Below, piece after piece: positions 34,707 to 47,759 of a stretch of DNA of 64,000 bases. A program made the translations under genes and the position numbers. Under the pieces are notes generated by a model, which searched no databases, was not told the DNA's origin, and saw only the letters and a list, made by a program, of their open reading frames with translations. Numbering within the stretch: the stretch's first letter is position 1; every line of letters starts with the position of its first letter. The DNA is taken from contig OZ024850.1 in NCBI GenBank assembly GCA_964017145.1, positions 1,155,618 to 1,219,617 of the forward strand. The letters run 5' to 3'. Origin of the DNA: Agrocybe praecox (Eukaryota; Basidiomycota; Agaricomycetes; Agaricales; Agrocybaceae).

Positions 34707-36968
34707 ATGAAAGTGGCTGTAGTTGGTGCTGGTGTCTCTGGCCTCGGTGCAACATGGGTAAGCATATTGCGTTTTGCTCCCTAATAAAGTTGTCATAACG
34801 TCTGTATTATAGCTTTTGAATGAGCATAGCGATCACGAAGTCCACCTCTATGAGTCGGGCTCCAAGCCCGGTGGCCACGCGAACACCGTGCGCTATTTTG
34901 CAAAGGGAAAACAACCGGATGAGGGCGTTGACGTCGACGTGTATGTTCTCACTTCATTCAGTTGTTGAAGTTTGTACTAACTTGCAGTAGTGGTTTTGTA
35001 CGTCGTTAAATTCCAAAGTGGCGACACCGTATGCTAACACCATGCGCACTGCGCTTTAGATCGTGTTCAACCCAGTAACCTATCCCAATTTCTTGCGCTT
35101 CCTAGGGTTATATGCTCCCAAGACCAACAACAAAGGAGGCATCTTTTCTTCCTGGTTCTCCAAGCAAACAGACAACGAAGGTCCCGGCATTCGTATCCTA
35201 CCCACAGAGATGACTTTCAGCGTATCTCGCGACAGAGGTGTTTTCGAATGGGCAGGAAAGAACCTCGCAACTGTATTCTGTCAACCCCGACGATTGGTGG
35301 ACACCAAGATGTGGCGCATGATCTACGATGTACTGCGCTTCAATGCATGTGCTAGACGGATTCTGCTCACTGTGGAGGGTGATAATGAGTACGAGATATC
35401 TATTGGAGAATACCTCCAACGAGAAGGATATTCTGACGTCTTCCGTGATAATTACCTGATAGTAAGCTTTTCTGTTTTCTGTGAAATTGGCGTATTGACC
35501 AGGCAACTAGCCAATGGTAGCGGCAATCTGGAGTACGCCTCCTGACAAATGTAGCCTTGATTTTCCCGCACGCACTCTCGTAAGCTTTTTACGATTCAAA
35601 ACCCTATACAGCATTCCAATCCAATGAGCTTATTCTCAGATTCAATTCATGTACAACCATCATCTGATTCAAGTTACCGGGAGACCATCGTGGCTAACAA
35701 TCCAAGGCGGCAGGTCAGTACGGGAATTAAAAACCGCCCTCCCTATCATCACTGATTCCTCCCTTAAAGTCAAAACTATGTCAACCAAATTGTTTCCCAA
35801 CTACCTCAAGAACAACTCCATTTATCCACTCGTGTCATTTCAGTGAAAAACCTCGAGCACCTCGAGCGTGGAAAAGGCCAAAAGCCTGGTCTACTTCTTA
35901 AGGCTGAAGATGGAAAAGAAGCAACATACGATCACGTTATCTTTGCCTGTCACTCGGACGCTGCTTTAGACATACTTCTTCGCGGTGGTGGTGTGGCTGA
36001 AGAAGAGAAACGTATTCTAGGGCAGTTTGAATGGAATTATAATGAAGCGGTACTTCATCACGACGAAAAGGTAAACTCCAAACCGGGTGCTAGCCTCACC
36101 ACGTACTCATGATGCTGCGGGCCGTTCCAGCTTATGCCTAAAAGTCGATTGGCCTGGTCCTGTTGGAATTATCTATCTTTCACTAAGCCCGCCAATGGCA
36201 TCGACGTTGACTCCAAACAAAATCAGTCGATGTCTTCCAGGACTGAAATAAACCAAGTGTCATTGTGCGTGCATTTTCTTTGTCTGTTATGTCCATGGGT
36301 AGTAACTTCTCTTCCAAAGGTCATGTAAGCGTTAATAGTAATGCGTCAATGCATAAGAAAGCCCGAACTTACCTTATGTATAGATCTCATGAACGACTTG
36401 CAACATATTCCTGAATCGCGTCATGGACCTGTCATTGTAACACTCAATCCTCCATTTGAGCCTGACGCTGACAAGGTTTTCGATCGTTGGAAGTACACTC
36501 ATCCAGTTCTCGACGCAAAGGTGATTCGTGTATTTTCAAACTTCAATAATATTCATTGAGTACTGAACCTATGACTACCAGGCCATTCGCGCACAGGGAG
36601 AAATGCATAAAATCCAGAACACAAGATCGATATCCTACGCGGGAGCCTACTTGAAATATGGCTTCCATGAAGATGGCTTCACCTCTGGACTGATAGCAGC
36701 ATGTTCCGTCGATGGCGACACTCAAGCGAATCTCTCCGCCGCACCATCGGCATCTCGTGCCAATCGTACTATTCGCCCGCCCTTCGATATTAAAGATGCT
36801 GATCATCATGTTGCTCTGCGTCAGCGGGGATCGGACACGACCTCCTGGCAAATTGCTTCTTGCATTTTTGGCGGACTAGAGAAAAGCGGTATCAGGAGTG
36901 TCGTCGGAATCATTGGGTCCTTGGCATTGGAGATCATAGGATTTCTGTTAGGGATCAAAAGACCCTAA
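34707..36968 (+). CDS. FAD/NAD(P)-binding amine-oxidase-like oxidoreductase
   Basis: Flavoprotein of the FAD-dependent amine oxidase/desaturase type. Exon 1 begins MKVAVVGAGVSGLGATW, the GxGxxG dinucleotide-binding loop, spliced to LLNEHSDHEVHLYESGSKPGG, whose acidic end binds the FAD ribose. Then come GGHANTVRYF, TGFIVFNPVTYPNFLRFLGL, FSVSRDRGVFEWAGKNL, YLQREGYSDVFRDNYLI, PMVAAIWSTPP and HLSTRVISVKN. The next motifs are ATYDHVIFACHSDAAL and YNEAVLHHDEKLMPKSRLAW. The C-terminal part has MNDLQHIPESRHGPVIVTLNPP, SYAGAYLKYGFHEDGFTSGL and a final hydrophobic tail (VVGIIGSLALEIIGFLLGI) that may anchor it to a membrane. Stop 36966-36968. About nine introns; one after QGG (35711 region) was checked by frame. 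The natural substrate is unknown. Similar proteins are usually annotated only as amine oxidase or NAD(P)-binding protein. Confidence 0.85.
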
Positions 36969-37296
36969 ATAGCTTCGATACCTTTCTGCACCCATAGCTA
37001 CTTGTATATTTTGTGGACGCTTGTTTGATACCTATTTGATTGATGAAGCGCAGAACGTGTTTACTTTTGCCTATTCCTGTGATGCGAGGTTGAGTTACCT
37101 ACATTTGCGATGGCTTCTGCATGACGTCACCAAATGATTGGCGCCTCAACACTACTGATCGATTCGACGCTGGGCGCTTACGTAGATCGGAAAACACTGC
37201 AGAACTTGGAAACATGCACTCCATCCTATTCCATCATTTGATATTCGTTTTACTTATGTTACATCAGTTAATACATGTCGACAATATCGGCAAGTC
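36969..37296. terminator. convergent 3' flanks
   Basis: This 328 bp stretch lies between the stop of the plus-strand oxidoreductase and the stop of the minus-strand beta-galactosidase. No gene was seen. Confidence 0.35.
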
Positions 37297-40200
37297 TCAA
37301 ACCCGTCCCTGTGCAGACCATTTAGGATTAGTAGTAACTACGTTGCCTACTCCTCCATCATATACAGCGTCGAGGACTAATTGGAGATTCGGTGCAATCG
37401 TGGCATTAGGAGCCATAGCCCATAAAGCAACGGCAACAGTGCTACCGGGGAAAAAATTAGGAACGTGAGCACTAACGGTCCAAACATTATCGAACGCACT
37501 TTTCGCCATGATAATCTAAGATACCCTCATGAACAGGGAATTTCGATTGGGGCCTTAAACAAAATGTTTAAGTAATTCAACAGGAAACCTATGGAGCAAA
37601 TCATACCCTAAATTTCCAACGCGTTTGCCCATCATCCAGCCATTTACAAAGAGGAAAGCCCTGTATGATTGACCGAGCGGTTCTTCAAAGGTGAAAGACA
37701 GCATGACGTCCAGGCCTTTAGGAATATTCAGATTGAAGGTAGTCACGAAGAATCCGACACCAGCTGCGTTGTTCGGGAGTCCGAGAGCTAGGTCGCGTGT
37801 TGGCCATCCTTTTGTGGAGAAGGAAGGAAGGTGCCACCCCTCACGTTCACCGAAAAGACCGCCTTCATTCATAACGCCTGACCACGAAAGTTTGCGTTAG
37901 TGCAGAGTAAAAACATCCTACATTAATTCTAACCTCTAACTTTGTCCGGGAAACTATGAGTTTTCTCGAGTTAGTTCAAATCTTCAACGATAATCATTTA
38001 ACACCTACTTTGTGTACCCGCCAACTTTGCCTTGGACTTTCCATGTGCCAAAGGTATTACCGTCTAGCGCGAAGCCTCGGATTCCACGAGGACTCTTTGA
38101 GCTTTCAGGGGATCCTGGAAGATTTATGTTTCAAACCAATGAACCTGTCAGATGGTATATGTGACAGACCTTGAGTTTCGTTTAAACCCATATTATCCTA
38201 CATTACGATCAGAGGAGTATACACAAAGCAGACATCAATGATCATACCTGGACAACAGTGATAACATTGTCTTTTCCAGGAACAAGTGTGCCCGGTGGGA
38301 AAACGAATTTGTCGTCGGTCTCTTCAAGGATGTTTCGATTGTTAGTGGAGCTGATAAAAGATAAACAATTGTCAGTGAATGTCTGTCATCATTGTAGTTG
38401 TCACAAAAATCCTTTACTTACTTTCCAAAAGAGGTGCCTAAAAAGACGTCGTTCGCCCAAACACTAGCCGCAAATGCTTTAAGGAATAATGTATCAGTAG
38501 CGAACAGAGCCGCAAATTGCTGAACTGATACCTTCCCCTCCATTGATAGACAAATTAACGCTCTTTTCGTTACCAGTGGCAACGAAATGACCTCTCCATA
38601 GAACAGTGTTTTCGCAGCTATTTACCAGACGACGTTAGTATGTTTCAGTCAGCGGAATAACAAACTACTGACAAGCCATAATCACAGCCATATAACACTC
38701 TACCATCTCCATAGTAAGGTTTGAGTGGTATGTTGGTGGTAGTATGGTTTGCAACAGTCCAGGAATTGTCGTTAAACCCTTTCTGCACTTCAGGAAGACT
38801 GTCTTTGAACTTCCAGTTCGTCAATTTGGGAATTTGCACCCCGCCGAACGACTGGGATAGTTTGAGTTGTCCGACAAAGGTTCCCGAAGAGCTGATAGCA
38901 GACGCAGCAGCCAAATCCCCAGACACATTCTCACCGTTCCAGGTAATAGACCGAATGCTCTTGGGTGCGATGACTGTCAACCTGACATCGGTCTTGAGAT
39001 CCCCTCGAAGGGCCAATTTCGAGCCGGAGAGCGTGGCATCACGAACAAGGTAAGGTCCTCCTACCAGGATGGACTGATTAGTGCCTATGCCCCAGTAGTT
39101 TCTCAGCGGGTCCTTGCTATCTCCTGCTATGACGGGATTCCAGAAAGTAGCGGCAGTCTCCGAGTCGGCATATAGGATAAGCTGGGTATCTGAGTCCCAG
39201 ACAGTGACAAGACCTTCAATTCCTGCTCCGAAGGAGACGATAGTGGTGCCCTCAAGTGATCCAGACGGAGTGGCAGTAAGTGTAACGAGAGGGGACTGGT
39301 TGGTGTGCAACTTGTTTGGTGTTCCAGTCAGTTTAAGAGTTGTTTCATGGTCTTGGGAAGAATTGCCGTGAAGGAAAAGGATATCTCGTTTGTCAATTGT
39401 GCCGGCATAGAATACTTGAGCAGTTGAGTATGCAACCTTTGAATGAGTACCGAATGAGTAGCCAGTAACGATGACCTTTGACTCTCTCCCTCCAAGAGTG
39501 ATAGCTGGGACGGATATGGGGATTTGTACCTCAACACCGGATATCGTGGCATTTAATTTGAACGTAGTTATGGCACTATCCACATCGAAGGAAATGGTTA
39601 ATTAAACATTTTTCATACCAACTCGGAGTCTACGTACGTAGAAGTGGAATCCCTTTGGCGAGCCACGTAGAAGGCTGCGCCAGTATCAGGGTTGGCCAAG
39701 AGGGTGATGAATGCAGCGGGATTTGTCGACACATTGAGACCAGTAGAAGCGTCTGCGAGCCAGTCTGTCTTGTAGAATTCAGGTGAATTTCGAAGGAAAA
39801 GTGCTTGTCTCTTGAGCTCATCAGACTTGGTAGTCAGTTCGCGAGACTCCGTGATCTGGAAAATAGAAGAGAAGTTAGACACAGAAGAGGTGGGTTAAGC
39901 GCTATACTTACGGAGGCACCATAGTCGTAGGAAGTGTAGACTCCGTGGAAAGGAATAGCACCCCATGACGTACCACTACATGAAAAAGTTAGTCAAAAAT
40001 AAAGATACATAAGTCGTTAAGGCTTACCCATATAACATGTAGTAACTAATCAGCTTCGCATTGCTGGCCCATAATTGAAGGTTGAAGACAGATTGGAAGT
40101 CGGGTCCAGTGAGGACTCTGCATCCAGCATATCCAGGCGCAGTTGGACCCCAAGCATCGAAAGACCCTCCTTGGAATTCTATTGACTTCTTTCAGTAGTG

Positions 40201-41772
40201 TACTTCAAGTGCCAATACACAACAGATCAGACTGACCAGGAATATACCAAGCCTGAGATGGGTTGACCTGCGCATGGTAGGTGTGGTAATTGGTTGTAAC
40301 TCCATTCCACCTAGTAGGATTAGAGCAGTCGAAGCCTTGGGGATAGGAATCAAGTCTGGAATAAACGAATCAAAATTATTGACTGCTAGGAAACTTTTAT
40401 AAGTGTCTAACTTACCCGTAGAGATCTACAGCACCCTAGAAAACGTATATCTTTATTTTTTAAGGAGAAAATGGAGTAAAGGATAACATACAGTTCCGTT
40501 AATGAAATTTCTTCCCTGTCCTGGGTCGTTATAAGTCAAAGGAACGACGATATCGGAAGCATGATAGACGTCTTCGAGTTGTTGGAAGTATTCTGCCCGC
40601 GCTATTGGATTCTGCGAGTACTCATTGTCTATGATGCATTCAGCACCTTGCGAAAACAGATTGTTTGGGAAGTACCTATTTGGATAGCTGAAGCATAGAA
40701 GAGTTGTCAGAACTTCGAGGAGACTATAGCTGAGTAATTAAATGCTAACCAATTACGGGACCCCCATTGTTGATCTGGTTTGGTGCTGTAACTTTAATGA
40801 TTCCTTGAACATAATCTTCCCAGGCCGCTCGCCAATCTGTAGCATTCGTACGAAGTTGGCCAGCGATCTGTGAAGTGGCCCAGTGCGCAATTCCTCCTGC
40901 AGTGGTCTCTGCATTGATATACTGTAGTATTTTACCATTTCATCAGCATTAGTGGGCGAGATCAACAATGAGTACTAACGGGACCTTTTCAATCGTTAGC
41001 AAAGTGATAGTTAAGGGGGAAAGAAATCTTTATTTACCTGGACGAAGGACAATCCATATTCCTGCCTCCCTTGCTGCATCGTATAACGGTTGCAACGCTC
41101 TGAATCCATCGAAATCAACAACTCCGGGGGCTGGGTTAATGAGACCCATGTGGGTATAAACGCTGAGGGCATTGAGGCCTGCAGCTTTGGCTTTTTCGAT
41201 GATATCTGGCCACAGTGAAGGCACAGGGAGTCTGAATGTATGGAATTCCCCCGAGCTGTAGAATGTCTCAAAGGCTTGTCTTTCGCAATACTGTACAGAG
41301 ATAGCTCTTACTAGAGAAATACGCGTTGACCTTTTAAGATCAAGCTAAAGTTATCGAACTGAACATCCGGGGTTCGTCCCAAAGTGTTTAATTGAGTATC
41401 GGTATTCAAGTTCTCCGTCGCATCCACCGGGTTTGTTGACTCTTTAAAAAGTGACCGAGAGACGACTTCGTGGATGCGGTTAACGTTGATGGACTGGATC
41501 GGCAGGAGCCTCGTTGTCGCGAGGACGAATGCCACAGAAACTAAGCAGGTTAGGACGAAGAACCGCATGGGTTTTCGCCCTTTTCCTTGAACTGGTGGCT
41601 CAAAGCCTGTCATGAGATGATTCCAGTTATTGCGGGTATAGTTTTGAGTGAGCTGCAAGTGGTCTTTGGAATCAAGTGTGGGTTCATATTCTCGAGAAGG
41701 ATATCTCATTTTTGTATGAGGACGCTTGTAATCCCCTGACGTTCGAGCCATGGTCCTATGACTACGTGGCAC
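37297..41772 (-). CDS. beta-galactosidase, glycoside hydrolase family 35
   Basis: Large GH35 enzyme that hydrolyses terminal beta-galactose from polysaccharides or lactose. The N-terminus (Met 41772, or 41751) is polar for about 65 residues, then has a hydrophobic segment FFVLTCLVSVAFVLATT. This suggests a type II membrane anchor rather than a cleaved signal peptide. The catalytic TIM barrel follows: HSGEFHTFRLPVPSLWPDI, KAAGLNALSVYTHMGLINP, GIWIVLRPGPYINAE, then PVIAIQIDNEYS with the acid/base Glu, VPLTYNDPGQ, WYIPEFQGGSFDAWG with the nucleophile Glu, and SYYMLYGGTSWG. C-terminal beta domains include FKDSLPEVQKGFNDNSW and KSPRGIRGFAL, ending WSAQGRV with the stop at 37297-37299. The AIQI segment comes from a 12 nt exon at 40676-40687. 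The total of about 1000 residues is normal for fungal LacA. Roughly 15 introns. Confidence 0.9.
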
Positions 41773-43038
41773 GTTATAGAAGTTGAATTATTGCAAATGA
41801 GCAGGATCCGTTCATGGAGCAAGAAGCCCGGGTATACGTTGGAGAACAGAATATGACGGTCCGCGCTGTCTCTTGCTAGTGATGGCTGACTCGATCAAGT
41901 GACGTAAAAGGTAAATCATTCCTAAAGCGTTAATATTTTCTCAAGCCATCAAAGTTTCAAAGTCCGTTAGGGTATTCTGAGCTCTCCAATCAACTTCATG
42001 ACTTTTACACCAGTGTCTCCAAAATTCTTGACTACAACATCGATGCACGCGTTGGGAAAGACCCCACATCTGGGGAAACATGCCTTCTTGGTCAGGTGAA
42101 TGTAAAGGCTGTTGGTGCTGGGAATATTTGTCCTAAATATTGTCCTCATTCCGGTATATCCGTTCTTCAAAGCTTCGACGTCAAATTTATTCAACACAAG
42201 GCTCCTGAGAGCTTAACGTCGACATCTCCAAGAAGAAATTTGCGATTCTTTCCCCCACATATGATCGCTCACCTACATCCATTGTTGGAACTTTTCAACC
42301 CTCTATTTCCGCTTCATATGCAAACTCTACAATGTTGTCCTAGGTTGTCTGTCCTTTTTTCTCGATCAGAGAATGACTCATTAGGTATCATTCGCGAAGT
42401 ATGGAGGCTTCCCCTTTCGCGCTGCGCTATATCGACTGGTCGTGTTATGGGTAGTGCGATGACAAGTTAAAAATCATTGTCCATCCCTCATGCGCAAAAT
42501 CATGCATACTATTTGCATACTATCCCGAACTTGATAGATGGTCGTGATGAGATAGTTTTTTCTATGCGGAACAGAATCACTGTTCTGACAGAACAGGCCC
42601 GGTCGCGTACTTTGCTGGCACGCACTCTACATCTTCCTTTTCCTTGTTTTTTTCTCACAGGCACACTGCTGCTAAACTTATTCCCCCCTTCTCCAGAAGA
42701 GGTTAACGCATATTTTTGGGCGGAATGAAAAGCAAGAATAAATCTTTGTTTCAGGTTTTGTCCCTGGATACTGCAAAGCCACGGTCCACTGAGATATCGA
42801 CGGCCTCATGCGGTCTCCTCCTGGGTCTTGATGCAGATCTGGCATACCGAAGTAAACTGAAGCAAAGATACAAATGTATTATAATCCAAACGAAGGTACA
42901 TTTCATTGATACAAAGGAGCGTATTAGTAAATGGCGGGGAGCTATAGGAACGAAAAGACGCGTCCAGGCTCCATCGAAAGAATATAGGATAGGGTTACTC
43001 ATAAATATTTTAATGGATTGCTGTTTACTCCCAGTCAT
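41773..43038. other. intergenic region upstream of the beta-galactosidase
   Basis: About 1.3 kb. It contains the galactosidase promoter and the 3' flank of the next DUF6534 gene. Open frames at 41967-42197 (minus) and 42096-43042 (plus) have no recognised family and no splice-supported extension. Confidence 0.35.
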
Positions 43039-44890
43039 TTAATAGGCTCTTCCTGTCTCGTAATATTTTGGAAATGCAGGGGAACTTTGTGCTTGCTGTA
43101 GAATAAAAGGTGGATCGACCTGAAGAGCATAATGTTAGTTGGAAATGTGATAGCGATGCATTTGAATATACCTTATCCCACTGCTCTAAATCGCTGGGTC
43201 CCATGCTCGGCATACGCGTTCCAAGAGGAAACAAGTTAGTGTGATTAGAAGTGTTTCCTTGTCGGTCTGTACCACGTCCTCGCACAATTCGTCGAGTGTT
43301 TAGTCTTTTCATGGTATAAGGGGTGGAAAAATTGTCAAAGAGAGATAAAGTACTTACGTGGCCATCAAGGAAATCGCATATACTAGCGAAGGGTAAGAGA
43401 ATGGCACAGCGATAACAAGGCACTATTACTCACACTTGCTGAGGATGAAATAAACAGCCACAAAATACAGATTGTTTTCTTGGACGGCGTTATACTGAAA
43501 AAGAATATCAGTAAAGTAGATATGTTAACATGAAGGTTCAAGTACCAAGATTAGGGTGGCAACGCTGACAGTACTGTCGGTCTCGTATGGTCAGGTATGT
43601 TCGTATTTTCGGCCAAAGATGTGAAGTGAGCATACCTTGTTAAAACACCCGTATTTATGGCATATGAACACAGGTTGTTAACCAAGTTGTCAGATCTGAC
43701 CAAACGTCAATGTGGTGCCCTGGCATGAAGAGCAGAAACGAATGACTTACGATTTAAGGCCCGTTCTGAGGCTATTTAGGAAATAACATAACGCTGCTGC
43801 GGTAACGATATCCGTGCATACGCCAACACTCAAAGATACAGTGCCTAGGGTCTAAGAATCGGTCAGTCTTTGCGACGAAAGGGGCCGTATGAGTTACAAC
43901 TTGCCTGCAATTGATATACCGCAAATACACTTGGCAATTTAAATCTGCATGATCATATAAGTGTTTGAAACAGAGAAAATGTATTTCTTTATACTGACGC
44001 TTCGACCGAAAATGCTACGAGGGGAAGCAAGGTTAATCATGGGGATAGAAAATTTTCCGGAGAAAGGCATACCAAGTGCTAGACCTTGACGAGAACGAAA
44101 ATTCAGACACGACATCGCGATGGTATCTGATACAATAGCTACTCACCCAATTGACCAAATGTGAGGAGCATCTATGCGAATGAAGAATTTAAATAAACAG
44201 TACAGAAAGCATCGAAATTTGTGCTCACAATAAAACCAGTTATCCAAACATTCCTATCACTGACTATTTCTTTCGTTATTGAGGAATTGGACTGCGATTT
44301 CAACGCGGTTGCTTACATCTCCAAACTCGCATTCCGAAGTTACTGTTCGCAGGAATTTTCAGGAGCGAAGGAATGGGAGGTGGCGAGATTACTCACGCTT
44401 TGACAATGAAGCCAACGACTGCACCAAAAGTAAGTTGAAGCTTACGCGCCATATTGATCAGCCTTTTTCCCCATTGAAAACATAGATTTTGACACCACTC
44501 ACGATGAATGACCATGTTGTTGTTGCCTCCTCGAGAACAGATGGATTGGCAAAGTTGGTGATTCCATAGAAATATGTTAGATGTCCAATGAAAACTTGGT
44601 CCGTTGTTTCCAGCAGCCTAAAGACGTGTATTCAAGTAAGAAACTGAGGCTCCCTGATAGACTGATTGCCCACGTTATGAGTATAACCTGATGAAAAGTA
44701 GTTCAGCGGGGCCGAATCCAATTTTTTGTAAGCCTCGACCACTCACCAAATACTTGAAGTATGGCTTATCACCAGGATAATTCCGGAAGTAGGAGAATAC
44801 TTGCGTGAGCAGAATACCATAGACCCCACAAGAAAGTGCGAAACCGATGGAAACCGCGCCGAGGGTACTATCAATAGTGGGAGGAGCCAT
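43039..44890 (-). CDS. DUF6534-type multi-pass membrane protein (copy C)
   Basis: Third member of this family, more typical than copies A and B. The start MAPPTIDSTLGAVSIGFALS leads into GVYGILLTQVFSYFRNYPGD and KPYFKYLV. Then come LLETTDQVFIGHLTYFYGITNF, the hallmark second helix, and ATTTWSFI (exons down to about 44490). Further helices run to about 43450, where VQENNLYFVAVYFILSK splices to LYAISLMA and TLNTRRIVRGRGTD, the conserved family tail. The last splice (QWDK to VDPPFILQQAQ) leads to FPKYYETGRAY with the stop at 43039-43041. Function unknown; the family is found in large numbers in mushroom genomes. Separated from copies A and B by 11 kb of unrelated genes and divergent from them in sequence. 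Confidence 0.82.
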
Positions 44891-46184
44891 CGAAAGAATA
44901 CGCTTGCAACAAGCTGCTTCTGCAACACTGAGAGATGCAAAGGAATATGGTAGGTTGCGACCGGCGATCCCTCGATAAAACCTCTAATAACGAAAGTTTA
45001 TACTCTATTTTGGTCAAGATCATTTTTGTCGTTAGTTCTTGTCGCCGCCGCGCCGCCGAGATAGTTCTTCCTTGATTTGCGAATCCAGGCAACCCTAGGT
45101 AACCCCAGACGGAGCTTATCTGAGCTTAATTATGCCTAATTGCGTGACTGTGTTCGTCCCAAGTGAATAGATGAGATGCGAAAAGACCGCTCGTGTGGTG
45201 GATCAGAATGGAAATCGGTAACTGAGTTGAAGATGACCACATGGCTACTCACCTCAATCCCCGGACAAGTATCAAAGCCGAGTTGGCCTGCATTGTGACC
45301 GAAAGCGGATATTGTTAGCACCGTTCGTACAACTCTTATATTGTTTTCGTGAACGTATGCAAATAATCGCAGAGTAACCTTGGATGATGTTGACAGGTTT
45401 GTGTGTACGTATAAAAAGGAAAGGAAACAAACCTAGTATCATTGGACACGACTCCCAATCTAATCAGTCCCACGATCAGCGGCAACAGCCGAAGCTGGAA
45501 TAACTATAATTACCTGTATGCTTCCAACTCGAAAGGCGGCGTTGATTGTTGGTCCAACTTATTCTTTAAGAGCTCTGGACAAGTGATACAGGAATTCAAA
45601 AGGATATTTGACTTGAAAAGATCGAAGTTGTTTTTGCTCATGTTCATTAGTGGGCATATCTGCAGGGTCCGGGTTTATTGAGAGATACAATATAACTCAC
45701 AACATGTTTAAAAAATCCATCGTAAACTGCAAGGAAAGAGGTCTGCGGTGAACGTCGCCCAGGTTCGACTTTAAGCGCCCTCGCTTATTTCATTTCTCAT
45801 AGCCGGTCATGTGACACAATATCATGGGCTTCACTTTCCAACTCGGCTATTAAGGGGATGCTTACAATACCACTAAGGACTACAGCCTTCTATCGCCTTG
45901 AGCTCATTTCAAGCGCAGGAGTATGCGGTATAAGATTTAACGGAGCTAGGTCTTTTATGACACTGAAGAATGTGAGTAAGATTTGGCGATGAATAACAAT
46001 TTTGAAAATGTCTGATTTTCCCCCGGATCTCCTCATAACCGGAACCAAAAATCAGCTCTCCGGGGCCAGTACTGCAACTTCTTCCTTTATACCAGGCATT
46101 CATAACTCTTCTATATCCTCTCCACATCGTATACCCACCATTCTCAACTCGAAATCGACTTTTTCCACATCATCAAATACCAAG
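44891..46184. other. intergenic region, possible gene remnants
   Basis: About 1.3 kb between divergent genes (DUF6534 copy C on the minus strand, nitronate monooxygenase on the plus strand). It must carry both promoters. Open frames near 45136-45321 (minus) and 45442-45681 (plus) have hydrophobic stretches but no family I recognise. Confidence 0.35.
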
Positions 46185-47759
46185 ATGCCGATTGTCACCC
46201 CCGTTACGAAGTTACTTGGGATTAGAGTGTATGTCCATTTCTTTTCATCTTCTGTGTTTGGAATACGTCTTAAAATTGGTTCTGCACTACCAGACCTATC
46301 ATCCAGGGAGGCATGCAATGGTGAGGTTCATCACAGGAGTAACATGAATCACAAGCTCAGACCGGATCTCGTCGTTGTATAGGGTTGGTGTGCCACAACT
46401 GGCCGCTGCTGTCTCTGAAGCCGGAGGTTTAGGTTCGCTTTGTCTTTTTTTAACCCATCTTTTACGCCACTAATTGCTGAAATAGGTATCCTGACTGCAC
46501 TTACCCAACCATCGCCCGACGCCCTGCGTACTGCTATTCGCGAAACCCGCAAGCTCACCTCGAAGCCTTTTGGTGTAAATATCACGCTATTGCCCAGCAT
46601 TAACCCACCGGACTATGAGGGGTATGCCAGGGCCGCCGTTGAAGAGGGTGTCCGGGTCTTCGAGACTGCAGGGAACAATCGTGAGTGATATCTTTTCTTT
46701 CTCTTTTGGTCTCTTTCATCTGACTGCGTCCTCGTATTAGCCGGACCTCTGATCAAATATTTCAAGAGCAAGGGATGTGTGGTGATTCACAAATGTACTA
46801 CTATTAGACACGCAAAGGTGTGTTTTCTCCTTGAGCTATTTAGATGATGTCATGAAATTAACGAAAGTTTGTTGAGTAGAGCGCCGAGAAACTTGGTGTA
46901 GATTGTCTCAGTATCGATGGTTTCGAATGTGTGTTTCTCATGGTGTCATGAGCTGAAGCGTCTGCTGACTCGATGATCAAGGTGCCGGACATCCTGGTGA
47001 AGATGATATTGGTGGCTTGATTCTGGTAAGTGATTCTGGTAAGGATTTCAAAGGAATTGTGTATTGAATGCTGTGGTCTTAGCTTGCACGAGCTGCAAAG
47101 GAACTCAAGGTGCCTTATATTGCCTCTGGAGGCATCGGTGATAGCAAAGGGTTTGTCGCTGCCCTCGCATTGGGTGCTGCTGTGAGTTGTGATCCATAAC
47201 AAAATCATACATACTTCTATTCTTACGCAATGTGTCCATATAGGGTGTAAACATGGGTACGTTGTAATGACCCTATATGTATGATCTATATTGACTAGTG
47301 GTTACAGGAACCCGTTTCATGTGTACCGTAGAGTCGTACGTCATGTTAGCTTTACTTCCTCCCGAATAGCATTGACGTTTGCTGAACAGGCCTATCCACC
47401 AAAACATCAAGGAGAAGATCGTTGCGTCTACTGAACGCGATACCGTGCATATATTCCGCACCATGCACAACACGGCAAGGGTGTTCAAGAACAAGGTCTC
47501 GATGGAGGTAGTCACCATCGAGAAACGAGGCAACGCCAAGTTTGAGGACGTTAAAGATTTAGTCTCGGGCGCTCGTGGACGCCTAGTGTATGAGAAGGGT
47601 GACCCTGATGCCGGTATCTGGAGCGCGGGTATTACCATAGGGTTGATCGATGATATCCCCACCTGTGAGGAATTATTGAGGAGGTTCGAGACTGAGGCTG
47701 AGGAAATTGTGGGCGGATTAAACAAGATTGTGACCAGCGGTGAAAAGGCTAAGTTGTAA
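46185..47759 (+). CDS. nitronate monooxygenase (2-nitropropane dioxygenase family)
   Basis: FMN-dependent enzyme that oxidises alkyl nitronates such as propionate-3-nitronate, and so detoxifies nitro compounds. Exon 1 is 44 nt (46185-46228, MPIVTPVTKLLGIR), exon 2 only 27 nt (46294-46320), and exon 3 starts at 46383. Together they restore the family N-terminus VPIIQGGMQWVGVPQLAAAV, the FMN phosphate region. Then come GILTALTQPSPDAL, KPFGVNITLLPSINPP, FETAGNNPGPLIKYFKSKG, VIHKCTTIRHAKSAEKLGVD, AGHPGEDDIGG with the likely catalytic His, VPYIASGGIGD and GVNMGTRFMCTVESPIH. The C-terminal exon ends TSGEKAKL, stop 47757-47759. About nine introns, and the length of about 360 residues is normal. Start choice is fixed by the family motif falling within 15 residues of the Met. 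Confidence 0.92.

Noticed and set aside
41967..42197. 76-codon minus-strand frame ending VKVMKLIGELRIP
   Set aside because: Looks protein-like but no family was recognised and no neighbouring exons could be joined to it.
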